Positions 1 to 13,524 are shown, counted from the stretch's first letter. The stretch: DNA of 64,000 nt from Scylla paramamosain (GCF_035594125.1 NC_087171.1:19184267-19248266); one strand, 5' to 3'. The notes: generated by a model from the sequence alone, not told the origin. Program-made: numbers and translations.

Positions 1-2556
1 TGTGGAAGGGAAAGATAGGCTAGGCTAGTCCTTGTCCCCCGCCAGCGCACGGCCATACAGGACACACATTCATTTCTCCTCCATTCACATCTAGAAATGC
101 CTCACTCAACAGTTCCCCGGGACTCTCCTATACCCTTCAGATGTTTGCAGTTGGTTATATTTCCAGACCTCCCATAGGCTACTCACTTCCTAGAGGAGTA
201 CTTCTATAACAGCCGCTAGCAGACCATCGCATCATTAGCCCAATTACGTACTGAAGAGGAGAGGCCGTGTACCATAGAAGGAATGGGGGAGTAAGGGAAG
301 GCCGGCGAGCACCACGTTTAAATAGGGAGAGGGAGGAAGAGCAAAGGAAAACAAGTGTGTGTGTGTGTGTGTGTACCTCCAGGTCTAATGATGCTCTTTA
401 CACAACACGTAACGCTTTGTTCGTTATAAACTAACTTACTCGTCCAATTATTTCCTTTCAAGTGACTGAAACGTGAACACAGTCCTTTCATGTTCGTTTG
501 TTTGTTTGTTTTGATTAAAGGTCGATATCTGAGTGTCTCTGGCGTCAAGCAAGGCAGACTGTCCTCCAGAATATAACGTTGTCACTCCCCCCTGAGACGT
601 GGTTTAAAATATCTGCTGTCTTCTCGGTCCTGCACGAACCCAGCAGACAACAATATCCAGCAAGGGGAAAGAAATCGTTGCCTACAGTCTGCGTGAAAGA
701 AAGTGACGTGATGCAGCGATAAATGTATGACGGAGATTATTCAACATCACTCACATCAAACTCCTCAATAGTCCAACCACTACTTGCCACACGCCATCAG
801 TTTACGTCGAGGCTTCCCGTTGACCTCGACACTCGACACTGTGTATTATCGAGTGACGTGACGGCGATAGATGGAACACTCGGCCACATGGAAGCCGCCG
901 TGTAATCATTTGGAGCAAAGAACGTAAATAAGATATACAAGTAGACAGGAGTGAATTGAACGCCAGGTAGAATAACTGGAGGATAGACATACCGCATGAT
1001 AGACTAGTGTTGAGGTATGTTACAGTGAAATCAGTGAGGTTGAGTCAGATGAGTATAAGGTTGTCACCGCTGTACTCTCCATAAGTAGACCTTCCGTGTA
1101 TCTAGATTGATAAACTGGACAAAAAGACAGACGAACAAGCAGGTTTAGCGCAGTGTTGCAGGAGGAGCAGCTGGGAGAAGCTAAGTTGATGCAGTTGCCA
1201 CGTTCACCTGATTAAGAAACTTGACGCGCAGGTGACGTGCGGCGCAGCATTGTTCGGGGTGTGTTGTGTGCTGGGCGGCGAGGTGGCGAGGTGAGGCACT
1301 CGTGGAGACCTGATTGGTTGGTGCAGGTGATTGTTATGGGTTATGTCGGATTCATGAAAGTAAGGCTGTATTGATTCTTTTCTATCGAGCATGTGTCACC
1401 AGTGTGTGTCGGTAGTGTGTCGATTGTCTCCCGTTTACTTTGCGCGGTGAAGAACAAGGAAGACTCGCCTGTGTTGCCGTGTGTGTCGTGTAAGTGGTTG
1501 AGAACTTGTTGCGTTAATGAGTCGGGTGGTGAGTCTTAATCTTATTGTTATATTTTTGTTTTTTCGTGGATGAGCAATTAAAGCTGAGAGGTTTGTTCTC
1601 GCCATCTGTTAAATGTAATTAATGTTACTACAGTGAGAAATACAATCCTTCATTCGGCTAGTGTTTAAAGTAACCTGACCACTGTGTTGCTTTTTATTGG
1701 TAGATATTTTAATTAATTGTTAATTGTCATTTTGTGGGTGAGTATTACACGATTTTTCTGCCTCTAACCTTTGACTTGTGACTTGGAGGTACTGCATTCA
1801 ATAAGTGTGCTACTATCAGCGGCCCAATTTTCTAGATTAGAGTTAAAGGAGAGCGTATATTATGCCAGTTAAGAGAGGAAGAACAAACCTAACTGACATC
1901 TGAGGCACGTGAGGGTTTAAGTTCAGTCTTCCATCTATTTCATATTTTCGTGTTGTGTTTTCTTATTTGTTATTTTTCCTCATTCCTGAAACTTTTATTT
2001 GTCCTAATTCCTGACACTTTTATTTGTCCTTAGTCTTCCAATCGGATTGAAGTATGTTTTCTTTTCTTTTCTTTTCTTTTCTTTAGCCTTTTTAACATTT
2101 TTGTTTCCACTAACGAAGTTGGAGCTGCGGTGCGTGGGAGTGGGGCGTCCTTAGCGGAAAGCTGTCATCCTCTCCTCCCACACTCCCACACTCTTCTGCC
2201 ACCTGCCTCCCCTCAGCGATGACAACTTAACACCAAATTGCTTGTCTACAGGTCTGCTTAATAGAAAATAGTTTGGAAGGGGCTGGACCGGACTACATGT
2301 CGGGAGTTCGTATCTTGTTACAATTCTTCCAGCTGTATTGGTAGTATTTCTGCTGTGCGTAGTGGTCAAGGGGAGTTGGTCGATTTCCTGCCATAAAGGA
2401 ATCGTGTATTGATGGAAATAAATGTAACCGCGCCTGTATCACCTACTTCATCGTTTTGTTTTTCTGAGTAATGTAATATTGGTTTGTGTAGTTGTTCATT
2501 CCCCCCCTCTCCCAACAACATGGAGTGTCAATGAAAGTGAAAGACCTCTTCAGGAA

Positions 2557-2885
2557 ACCGAGAAACTATGCTCGAGCGTTGACTGACCTTAAGTGTAAAT
2601 GTAACTTAATTGATCATGCCACGTCAGCACCAGTAGATGCGACTCAGGCGAGAGTCATGGCCTCATTAAAACTCAAACAGTCAATAGATACTAATTTGAC
2701 CTTCATACACGAAGCACCTCGTCCTGGGAACAGCGATGAACATTACGAGTCAGATTTCAACACCAACGTAAAGACTTCATGATTCCGTCACTTCACACAC
2801 ATTGCCACACTTAACTTGTCACACCGAGAAACTATGCTCGAGTGGTGACTGTCCTTAAGGCTAAACTGATCCAATGGCCACACCT
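2557..2885. repeat. Two direct copies of a ~65-bp sequence
   Basis: The 20-base string beginning ACCGAGAAACTATGCTCGAG occurs at 2557 and again at 2823. Similarity continues for about 45 more bases with substitutions and small gaps. The 266-bp spacing suggests a local duplication or two pieces of one dispersed repeat. No coding meaning is evident. Confidence 0.75.
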
Positions 2886-3148
2886 TGCTAAACGTAATAT
2901 AGGAATCAATGACTAGGAAAACGAATCAATATACACCTCGGTTCACGGTGGAATGACTGGCGTGTTCTTCCTCGTAAACCAAAACTGAGAATTAAATGCG
3001 TGTTTTATTTATGAAGGTAAGCAGCGAGCGTGACTGGACTGGCGATGGTTTGTTCAAGGGCTCGACTTGGCACTGCTGATAAGAGAATGGTGGGTTGCTG
3101 AGTATCAAGGAGATGCGAATATATTTGTGGCTGTCACCTTACTGCGGC

Positions 3149-3152
<4 letters not shown>

Positions 3153-3195
<43 letters not shown>
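3153..3195. repeat. (GA)n microsatellite
   Basis: Uninterrupted GA dinucleotide run of about 43 bp. Confidence 0.95.
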
Positions 3196-3196
<1 letters not shown>

Positions 3197-3479
3197 GAGT
3201 AGGTGCACATAAAACAAAAGACCAACCAACAAACAAACAGACAGATAGATAGACAGGCAAGCAGACGACAGAAAAATAAGCAAACAGGCAGACAGAAAAG
3301 CTAAATAGAGACAAGAAAAGAAAGACAGGCAGACGGGGGACAAGCAGACAAAGGACAAAGATCCCTGGCACCAGAAATCTCCAAAGAGCATTACAAGAAG
3401 ATAAATGGTTTGCTCTTTTCCGCCTTTTCGTCAGTCTCTCAGTCGTGGCTTTCCCTGCGGCGTTCGAGTTTCCCCCACC

Positions 3480-3750
3480 ACCTAGAGAGGAAGAGGAGGA
3501 CGTGGAGACAGATCGGGGAGGAGGCGAAGGGTTTGGAGGGCGAGAACGAGATGGAAAAGAAGATAAACGGCAAGGAGGAGGAGGAGGTGGAGAAGAAAGG
3601 AAGATAGGAACTGGGGGAGGTTGATTAAGAGATGGAAAACGAGAACAAAAAAAATGGTAAAGAAAAATGGAGGGCAAGAATGAGAGGGAAGTGGAAAAGG
3701 AGTTGAGGGGCAGGAATGTGAAGTTGAAGGAGAAAGAGTAAGAGGCCGAT
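3480..3750. repeat. Purine-rich (GA/GGA) low-complexity tract
   Basis: The + strand is dominated by A and G over about 270 bp, with only scattered pyrimidines. This produces spurious Leu/Ser/Pro-rich frames on the - strand and Glu/Lys-rich frames on the + strand. Confidence 0.8.
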
Positions 3751-4635
3751 GAGTTTTGTGGAAGTAGCTAACAGTAGAAATGTTGTCGCCGTAAAGTCTT
3801 CCATATCTTCCACGGGTTTTCACTGCTTTTATTGAAGGACAGTAAATGCGAAGAAGAAATACGATGGTGGGATCATTATGGTCTGGACGTCAGAAGAAAG
3901 TCCGTTTTTTTTCTTTTTTTTATTTTTCGTTCTCAGAAAATCCCATTTCGCTAAACCGTTTCTGAGATAACAGGGAGAAAATTTACGGGATTCTGAAATC
4001 GCAGAGTCAGCACTTTTAAAAACAAATGTGATGTAAACAGAATTTGCAGAGATGAAAAAGCCTTCCTTTACAACCTCACTACGAAGTTTTATTTAATCGA
4101 GATTTTTTTTTCTTTTCTTAACAACTTTATCTTTCAAACAATAAGAAAGTACTGTCCCATAAATATTATTGTATAAGCTTAGAATTGAGTTGGATGCTTA
4201 TACACATGACAAACGGCCATGCCTCTGGTGTCTGAAAATAATATTTTCCAAAAAACCTTTGGCAGAATTTGATCAGATATTCCAATCTGGAGAACAAACA
4301 GTAAATAAAAAAAAAAAATGCTAGGATGCCATATAAAATAACATTGTCGTGTAAAAGTACCTCCCTTTTTTTTTTATCTTTGAATTCAGCCTCGCTCACA
4401 CTGAATATTTTTTTTCATCAGTGGCCAAAGCTGACTTTAATTAGAAGGAATACGAACGAATATGGAATCCAATTAAAGTAGATTGCAAAAAGGGGGAAAA
4501 AAGCGTGTACCTTCGTCATTAGCGGCGGGGTGCAGGAGGGACGAGAGGGTGTGGCACGTGACTGGCCTCATTACTTGACTCATCACGAGGGTGTCTGGTT
4601 CCCGAGGGAGATGTGAGAGGGTGAAGGATGACGCC

Positions 4636-4640
<5 letters not shown>

Positions 4641-4685
<45 letters not shown>

Positions 4686-4692
4686 TGTGTGT
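4641..4692. repeat. (GA)n then (GT)n compound microsatellite
   Basis: About 43 bp of GA followed directly by GT repeats. Confidence 0.93.
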
Positions 4693-4852
4693 CTTAGCTG
4701 CGTCATTGGTGTCAAGGCGGGTACGTGGCCACCAACTCTTTATTCAGTTTTCTTACACGTTCTAGGAATTTGACGTGGCTGCAGTTCGCCTTAGAGAAAA
4801 ACCTAGCTCCATAGGGGTCACTTATTAAAATTAGTAGGAATGTTATTTACAG

Positions 4853-4854
<2 letters not shown>

Positions 4855-4930
<76 letters not shown>
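4855..4930. repeat. (GA)n microsatellite with G-run
   Basis: About 66 bp of GA ending in a run of ten G. Confidence 0.95.
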
Positions 4931-5241
4931 ATATCCTTTGACATGTTTCAAGGACATAACGGTGATGAAGGCGGGCACAGCACTTACGGAAAGGTGCAAG
5001 TCTCGTTGGCAGGACATAAAGTTGGTATTTCCCTGAGACAGGTTCATTAAGAAGGAAAGTATATGAAGTTACAATGCTGGAGGGACGCCAAGAAACACAA
5101 ATATGCTGCTAAACAAGGCGTGCAGTGCTGCCACGCCTCACGTCACTCATGCTTTTCTCTACCTGAGCAGCTTATGAGCCGCTCCAAGACACGCGTCTCG
5201 CCTCATTACATGCTATGTTGTAGCAATTTTTTCTCTTGCAG

Positions 5242-5413
5242 GAACCATTTACGAGCCGCCGCTGACCAACGTGTTCACGATGCAATGGTTCCTGACCCTG
5301 TTCAGTAACTGTCTGCCGCGGGACACTGTGATGCGGGTGTGGGACCTCACCTTCCTGCAGGGCAATGAGGTGCTGCTCCGCACGGCACTCGCCATCTGGG
5401 ACGGCCTGGCAAG
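5242..5413 (+). CDS. TBC1D30: TBC1D30-like Rab GAP, exon encoding the C-terminal half of the TBC domain (5'-partial gene)
   Basis: An acceptor (ttctcttgcag) precedes the exon and GTAGAT follows it. It reads in frame as TIYEPPLTNVFTMQWFLTLF, then SNCLPRDTVMRVWDLTFLQG, and ends ALAIWDGLA plus two bases. This closely matches the human TBC1D30 segment around YEPPLTNVFTMQWFLTLF. TBC domains accelerate GTP hydrolysis by Rab proteins; human TBC1D30 has been reported to act on Rab8 and to restrain primary cilium formation. The arginine- and glutamine-finger motifs of the catalytic site should lie upstream and are not in this window, so catalytic competence cannot be judged. Incoming phase is 1 and outgoing phase is 2. 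The exon is followed by a 13.8-kb intron. Confidence 0.93.
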
Positions 5414-7405
5414 GTAGATGTGTGGTGGGCTTCACCTGCTGCCTCTCTCTTTCCTCCACCGCTGCTTTTCTCTTTTCCTTCATCCTCCTTCGTTGTAAGA
5501 TCATATTTCTCATGTCTTTTTCCTAACGATCCTCTTCTATACCTGTCGCATCTGTCATTCGTTACTCTTAGTTTGGTGTTACCTGACTGTCCACTCCCTA
5601 CCTGCTCCGCCGCTGCACCAGACGTCTCCCGCCCTCCTGTTTATGTCATACTATCACCAGCATCATGAGAATCGCTCCTTCCCTTTACCAACATATAATC
5701 ATTTTACACCATTCCCACTAACATCACAGCAACAACAACACTTGCTTGGAAATCCTCCTTCCTTGTTAGTTGTTTCACCATAAACTACATTGATACGCAC
5801 CTGCTTTCGTCTCCCTCCCTGTCCTCTCTCTCTTCCTCCCCCCACCCATTCCTTCTAGTCGCTGGCTCCACTATCGTATACCATCGTAGTTGCTGTCTTG
5901 CCTTCGTCAGAGTTCCAGCTGCAGGAGCACTTAGACAGGACCTATCTTCGTATCTATCCTCCGTCAGTTCAAGCCCTTTGTCCCTTTGTTCCCACATCTT
6001 CACCTCACCACCACCACCACCACCACCACCACTACCACCACCATCCTGACATACCACCACCGAGCCATTTTTCGTCCTCCCTCACTTATTACCTCGTATT
6101 ATCCCCCAGCGAATCGTTCTTGTCTTAATTATCAGTATTATATCATTATTCTCGCGCTTGTGCTAGCTTAATAGACCCTCGCTGCGGCAGTCCTCACGAG
6201 GGGTGGTATAACCTGATAGTCCTCCCTTCAGCGTCTTCCTTGTCCCTGGCCTTTGATTCTTTCAGGCAAGGACAAGGAAGGCATTGAGCAGAGAGTAGCA
6301 AGGAGGTAAAATTTCCTGGTATAAGGGTGAGGTGTGTGCAACATGGAGTCAAGGGAATGGGATGAGATGACAGAAGCTATGGTGAGGAGACTGAGAAAGG
6401 GAGGTGAGCGGGACAGGATTGCAACATCGATGTCAGGCGTAATAATTCAAGTGAGATGGGAGCTTATGTAGTGTCGCCTTGTCTCAAAGGGGCGACGCTC
6501 AGCCTCTCGTGTAAAGTAACTTCAATTTCGTGCTTTCTTTTATACCAAGGCATAAAGTGTGACTCCAAACCTTGCCTTCGTGAATTACGTGCTGCCGGAC
6601 AATTCGAGAATGGCGGAGTAATGAGATAGTGTTGTGGAAGATGAGCCGGAAATATTGTGCTTGTTTGATAGTCATTTGGTCAGCAGTCGTGTATAATTCG
6701 CCCTGAGCTGTGTTATAGTTTGCTGTGTTGTCAAGAAATCAAGCACTTAAAGACAGAACCACATCAGAAGGCACAGTCGGTTAACGAAGCGCCTCACACA
6801 GAAGGAACTCGCAAGCCTCATCAGAAAGGGGAGGACGAAGCTGGAAAAGAATGTTAACTCGTTGGAAACTCTTACCAACTTTGTAAAAATATGTCTGTTG
6901 AGCACCTCTTGCCTGCAGCTCCTCTCTCAATCACCACGTCCCCTTCAGACAAGGAAAAAAAAACAAAAGAAAAACACTAGCAAAAGTTTTCCTTCCTTTA
7001 ATCTTTAATACCACAAGAATCCAAAATAACTTCACAGAGCTCCACATCCGCAGTCCTTTAAGGGAAGCTGATAAAGAGACCCTACACAAAATGGCCGACA
7101 CCACATCCCTCGTCAGTTCGTCCCCTGAACACCAACTGAGGTACATTATTATTCATGAATACGACGACCAGCGAAATAAGTCTGGCAAACCGAGAGCGTG
7201 ACGGGACAGTAAATGGCATGACAATAAATACCTTGAGACCTTTCCCGTGGCAGAGTAAACACATCCACGTTCACAACAGTACTAACACTCATCAAACACT
7301 GCATGCTACTTTCTTATAGACTCTTCACACTCACCGTCGTTACTCGAAAACAATTTAAACTGACTTAGCTGTTTATGTTGCTACGTTTGTCATTTCTTAG
7401 ACTCC

Positions 7406-7602
7406 TATTCAGAAACACTCTCACCGCGTCTATTTTCAAAGGCCACATGACTAGCCCAGTTCTCAAAAGCGTTTTTCCTGCTTAATAATGTAGAAATCTT
7501 AATAATATGTCACTAGAACCGTAAAAAAACACCCTTTAAAACTTTGTAACTTCAACTAGAGTCTTTTGAAAGTAGTGAAGGAGCGGAGAAGTGTTTCAGA
7601 AC
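7406..7602. mobile_element. MITE, copy 1 of a family with TTCTGAAACACTTC-type inverted ends
   Basis: The left end reads TATTCAGAAACACTCTCACC and the reverse complement of the right end reads TGTTCTGAAACACTTCTCCG, giving imperfect terminal inverted repeats of about 20 bp around a 197-bp body. The body matches 54472-54659 along most of its length, sharing GTCACTAGAAC, ACACCCTT, TTCAACTA and AGAAGTGTTTCAGAA. There is no coding capacity, so it is a non-autonomous DNA transposon. Confidence 0.8.
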
Positions 7603-7712
7603 ATCCTTAATCCTGCGTCTATCATTGAGGCGCCGACTGGAATGGTCAAGGAGGAGAAAGGAGGAGGGAACAAGAGAGGTAGTCCCAGATTACTCTATTT
7701 GATACGTGATGA

Positions 7713-7715
<3 letters not shown>

Positions 7716-7807
<92 letters not shown>

Positions 7808-7835
7808 CTCCAAACATTCATAGGAATTTTCTAAC

Positions 7836-7908
<73 letters not shown>

Positions 7909-7973
7909 GTAAATTAAGTTTTTTTATCGATTTCGCATGCATCTGATATTTGTGTGTAATTGTGTGTGTATGT

Positions 7974-8050
<77 letters not shown>
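7716..8050. repeat. Cluster of (CT)n, (CA)n and (GA)n microsatellites
   Basis: Three long runs lie within 335 bp: CT at 7716-7804, CA at 7839-7906 and GA at 7977-8050. CT followed later by GA on the same strand is self-complementary, so the region could fold into a large hairpin with the CA tract in the loop. Confidence 0.95.
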
Positions 8051-8053
<3 letters not shown>

Positions 8054-9558
8054 CTCGTCCCCTACCGTGGTGAGGAGTGGGGCAGGTCAACCCCTAAGAA
8101 AACAGTGTTACATTAGGCCAGTCTTGGGGGAGCCTCTGGAACAGCCTCGCCCATCGGGAAACACTCGCCCTCCCGCTCCACTTCCTGCCCGCCCCTGCTG
8201 CAAACACACGCCGCTGGGGAGAGGCCGCCTGTCCTCCACTCCTGCTGTGTGACCCGAGCACACAAAGGAAACGTTCAGAGTGGGTCGTCAAACAAACGGC
8301 GCGTCACTCAGCCTCACCCGCAGTACGGTAACAATTATTATTTTCATACGAATCACGGGGCTTCACGATACTTTCTCTTTACTGTGTGTGTGTCGCGTCA
8401 CGAGGCATTGCTAAGGAGACACTAGCTGAGAACTGCCAAGCGAGACTCCTAAGGAAACGAGCAGAAATTGTGTTGATTACGTTTATTGTGTTATGTTTTA
8501 TTGTTCAGCCTTTTCTCTTTCTCTTTCTCGGGTATTTCCTCATTGCTTGCCGCCGCGCGCGTGTTGGAGATGGAAAGTTAAGGAATCGTTATAAAGTATT
8601 TTTTCTTTCTTGGATTCTGCTATGCATGTGTGGGACGCGGGTAGCTGTGCGGGATTATGGTTGTTGTTTCTGTTTTTGTTTTTGTTGTTGTTGTTGTTGT
8701 TTTTGTTTATTTGTTTTTTTCTTCGATAATGTAATCCGAATTTATTTCATGAGTCTCGTCATGCGTTCATCAATTTCTTATTAATTCAGCTTTAAATCAG
8801 TATAACGTAGCTATGACTTCATTTATGTATTCATGTATTTACTATAAACAAGATTTCTGCATTTATGTGGCTGCGAGTAGAGTTGCTGAGTATGTGAGCT
8901 GTCTTTGCTATAATAGAGTGACCACTGAAGTAGTCCATAAAGAGCGGCTTCAGAAGCGTGGGGCGGAAGAGGCAGCGCAGCATGGCGGGAAGGAGAGGAA
9001 TGAGTGTGTGAGACGACGGAACTGCCTCCGTAACTGAATGACAGCAAATCTTCCTCGTCTTGCTCTATGGGACGTGGAGGACATTTTCTCCTTCCATGTA
9101 TTCTGATAAGGATGAATGACGGATCAATTTTAGGCGTGCTTGGAACTGGGAACCATGTAAAACAGTTGCTGAGGAACAGACAGCCTGCCTGCTCTGTGGG
9201 GGGAACCTTTACATCCAGGAAATGAGGTGCCGAAGCGACGTGTCTCGTGGCGGAGGATCCTGCAAGACAGCCTGTCAGAGTTTGCAGTAACAACGTCAGG
9301 CTGTCGTGATGCGAGAGCTTGCAACACCTTAGTCAAATATACTTAGTTTTGGCGCCAAGTACTTAAATTCTGAATGCGCATTTGAAAGCCACTACGAGTA
9401 TTTACTTCCCCAAAGCAAACCTTGACAGGAGAGATTCTGTTCTTATGGGTTTATATTTGAAATGATAAGGTAATTTTACTCATGCCAATAATAATTTTAC
9501 CCAGAAGTGGCAACAACGGAAAACATGTGATATACGTACGTACATTCTGTCTGATTTG

Positions 9559-9559
<1 letters not shown>

Positions 9560-9639
<80 letters not shown>
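9560..9639. repeat. (CA)n microsatellite
   Basis: Pure CA run of about 80 bp. Confidence 0.96.
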
Positions 9640-9644
<5 letters not shown>

Positions 9645-9796
9645 CGTATTTTACAACTTGACAGCAAAGTGAAAGTCAATAATTGGATTTTATAATTTCA
9701 ATTAGAAAGCTATTTATCTGAAATGGTGTGGCGGTTTTAAAGCGTTTCATTCTGTTCTGTTTTGTGTTTGACTGCGCTAACTACACGGGTATTTAC

Positions 9797-9797
<1 letters not shown>

Positions 9798-9879
<82 letters not shown>

Positions 9880-9967
9880 TTCCGTTTACCCTATTAGAAA
9901 AGACGCCGTGTCCCTGATAAGTAAAGAAGAAAAAAAATCAATTCTCATTTTCCATAACAAACTGACG

Positions 9968-10045
<78 letters not shown>
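9798..10045. repeat. (GT)n and (CT)n microsatellites
   Basis: GT run at 9798-9874 and CT run at 9970-10045, separated by about 95 bp of unique sequence. Confidence 0.95.
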
Positions 10046-10052
<7 letters not shown>

Positions 10053-10249
10053 ACTCATCCGCACATCCTTTTTTTTTTTATTCTCTCTGCCGCTTATGTA
10101 AATTCAAAAAGGAAGAAAGAATGTGTCGGAAAATATGAAGTGAAAATCCGATTACTTTCTGAGGTAGTCCTGTCTTACAAACTCGCATACAGTATGTGTG
10201 TGTTTAGAGACAGGCGAGCAAGGGACTTAGGTAGTGCAGGATGAAGGCC

Positions 10250-10250
<1 letters not shown>

Positions 10251-10298
<48 letters not shown>

Positions 10299-10450
10299 GC
10301 ATATTCGTGGTATTTTCGTTATTCTGGACTGCAGCATTTTGTTTATGTAGATCAATGTATTTGGCACGTTTTTTTTTTTTTCTCTCTCTCTCTTTTTTCA
10401 CATATCTGAGGGATTGTTGTATTGTGAAGCTGTCCTCAATAAAATAATGT

Positions 10451-10486
<36 letters not shown>

Positions 10487-10489
10487 GGC

Positions 10490-10524
<35 letters not shown>
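10251..10524. repeat. (GA)n, (ACT)n and (GT)n microsatellites
   Basis: GA at 10251-10296, ACT trinucleotides at 10450-10486 and GT at 10493-10524. Confidence 0.93.
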
Positions 10525-10527
<3 letters not shown>

Positions 10528-11348
10528 CGACGGCCGCACTGAGCACCTCATCATGTTGGCATAAAGAGCTCGGCTTACCCTGCTTCCTGTACGCATTTCC
10601 TTGCCTCACCCTTGACATTCTCTCTCCTCCCTTCCTATACCATCCTCAACCCCGTCACTTTCCGTTTCTCTTCTCCCTTCGTGTCCTCTCCTTCGCGGGC
10701 GCTATCCTACCCAGTCCTTTCACCGTCTCAGCCAGTCACTTTGAAAAAATACGTTCTTGCAGTCACAGCCTCCTTAAACAAACAGGATGCAAGATTGAAT
10801 GACTATTTGATTGGCTCGTCTTCCACGTGTTTAATTTCTTAACATCCCTTTTTTTTTTAGTTAACTTTCTTTATATTCCTGAGATTCTTTAGTTCTGATT
10901 CAGCTTCTCCACCTTCCTCTGGCTTGGACTGTTGCAAGAGAGTAGTAACTAGACCTGTAGATCTGAATTAGCCACTGTCTTGATTGAAATTCATATCTGC
11001 TTACCTTTTAAGGGCAGCTTAGCCTTTTCTTTTCTTTCCCTTTTCTCTGTAGTTCTTACCAGCCTCCTCCAAACAAGCCCTTATTGGTATATCTTGTAAG
11101 TATTTCATCTCCCTCTTTCCTGCAACTCATCTTTTACGGAACTGAACCCTTTTTTTTTTTTTTTCTCTCCCCTTATTGTCCTTACCAACTTCCTCTTTTT
11201 AGTATATGTTGTAAGTTTTTCCTCTCCGTCTTTCCTTCGAAGCTTTCATTATCTGTTTTCGTTAATGAGGGTCATGTTCCCGTTTTCTTTCCCGCATGTG
11301 GTGTCAAATGACCTCGTTGCGATGCTCTCCCCAAAAACTATGATAATA

Positions 11349-11350
11349 AC

Positions 11351-11398
<48 letters not shown>

Positions 11399-11415
11399 TA
11401 ATAATAATAATAATA
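11349..11415. repeat. (AAT)n microsatellite
   Basis: AAT trinucleotide run with one slip near the middle. Confidence 0.95.
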
Positions 11416-11683
11416 ACAAGGGGGATGGATGGGGAGGAGTCTTCTCTTCTTTATACCTTACTCTCTCACTCTTCCACCTTAACACTAGCGAGTATCTATA
11501 GAACAGTGCAGTCCATTCAAACAGACAACCTCTTCAGTCAGTAAGCGAGCATGATATTATTAGAAACCTCTCTTGTTACTTTCCTTTATCTTTTATTTTA
11601 TCTTTTTTTTATTTTTCTAGTCATATTTTATCTCGATCTTTTTTTTTTTAATCAGTTTCTATTTTTATTCTGTTTTCGTATTG

Positions 11684-11685
<2 letters not shown>

Positions 11686-11774
<89 letters not shown>

Positions 11775-11966
11775 CTTTTGCTCACTCATCCTTTTTTTTT
11801 TCCGGCAGTTCTCTTTCATTTTTGTTTTTTACAACTTTTTTGTGTCTTTTTATCATAATTTCCTCCTTTTTTCTTTTTCTTTTCACTCTTACGCATTTCG
11901 CTCATTTTTTTTTTCCTTCATTTAATCATCATTAGTTTTTTCCCTCCCTCTTACACTTTGAACTTC

Positions 11967-12055
<89 letters not shown>

Positions 12056-12089
12056 CGCAGTTAAAATTTTATATGTATTAATTCAATTC

Positions 12090-12165
<76 letters not shown>
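11686..12165. repeat. (GT)n, (CT)n, (GT)n microsatellite cluster
   Basis: GT at 11686-11771, CT at 11970-12052 and GT at 12094-12165. T-rich sequence lies between the first two. Confidence 0.95.
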
Positions 12166-12167
<2 letters not shown>

Positions 12168-12335
12168 TGGTGGAGATCTTCTTTGAACCCAAAGGATGAA
12201 TGTGCAGAGATGTGTGTCTTTCCAACGGGAGCTGCGACAGATCCACGAGACGAAGAGAAAGAAAAAGAAAACAGGAAAAGAATTATTAGAGCTTATGTAT
12301 TTATGTTTGCCTGATAAGCGTTCCGTATTCAATTT

Positions 12336-12622
12336 AGTAGTAGTAGTAGTAGTAGTAGTAGTAGAATCATGCCTTCATTTCTGTTTGTCGTTCCCTCCCG
12401 AATCGAAGTATTTTCCTCTTCCTTATGTACGTCTTTTCATAGTATATCGCCTCCTCCTCCTCCTCCTCCTCCTCCTCCTCCTCCTCCTCCTCATAAACCT
12501 CATAATCCCCCTCTTAATCCTCATTTTTGTCTAATTCTAACCCAGATCCACTCTTTCGCCCTCCACTAATGACAGTTACCTGGATTTGTCGTTGTCTGTT
12601 TACGTTACTTTTCATTTTGAGT

Positions 12623-12704
<82 letters not shown>

Positions 12705-12766
12705 GGTAACTAACAGAAATTTATTAAAGTGAAAATCAAAAATTGTCGTATATATTCAATCATTCA

Positions 12767-12810
<44 letters not shown>
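12336..12810. repeat. (AGT)n, (CTC)n, (GA)n and (CA)n microsatellites
   Basis: AGT at 12336-12364, CTC at 12450-12492, GA at 12624-12701 and CA at 12769-12810. Confidence 0.93.
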
Positions 12811-12812
<2 letters not shown>

Positions 12813-13423
12813 GCCATTATACTACTCCTCCTCCACCTCCTCGTCCGCCACCTCCTACTCCTCTTCCCCGCCTCTCAAAAACTAATGGCGGATCGATGGC
12901 CAACGAATCATTTGTGGCACTTGGTCGAGGCCACAAGTAGGTGATCGAGAGCGTGATGAGGAAAGCCTTCATCCTCCCCATAGTGTGAGCACGAACCTTG
13001 CCATTCATTCCTGTCTCTGATAAACTAACCCTACCAAGAGAAAGAGGAGGAAGAAAAGGAGGAACATGACTCTCTCTCTCTCTCTCTCTCTCGCTGGTCG
13101 TAATGTGCAGGGATGGAGGCAGCTCTTCCGGGAACATAATGACCGTGAAAGTGGTAACAGGACTGGAAGAAAGGCGATACATGTGTACGTAAGGTTTTGT
13201 GGGCCAGGAGAGCAGAGTCCTTTCCTCCTCCTCCTCCTCCCGTCTCCTTCCCGGCTAAACCCCGCAACTCTGCCTACCTCTGTTTTCCACCCCCTATTGT
13301 TGCTGCCTGGATTGTTTCAAGGGACGAGAATCCAGGCAGCTTAGGAATTAAACTGGCTTTTGGTGTTGGTGGGGAGGGGAGGTTATTTTGGATCTTTCCT
13401 TATTTTTTTTTTTTTTTTTTCGA

Positions 13424-13524
<101 letters not shown>

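Larger units (their letters stand above)
1..5241. other. Intron or upstream sequence of the TBC1D30-like gene
   Basis: No exon could be recognised here. The next upstream TBC1D30 coding segment (the part with the catalytic fingers) was looked for and not seen, so it probably lies before the window. The stretch holds a CpG-rich pocket at about 780-1500, a diverged 65-bp repeat pair at 2557 and 2823, a purine-rich tract at 3480-3750 and three (GA)n microsatellites. Open frames here are short or low in complexity. Confidence 0.6.

Noticed and set aside
2492..2782. 96-codon open frame with ordinary composition
   Set aside because: It contains one copy of a 65-bp repeat also found at 2823, lacks recognisable homology, and has no splice site linking it to the TBC1D30-like gene.
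3105..3677. 190-codon Ser/Pro/Leu-rich open frame on the - strand
   Set aside because: It is a translation of a purine-rich tract and a (GA)n microsatellite.
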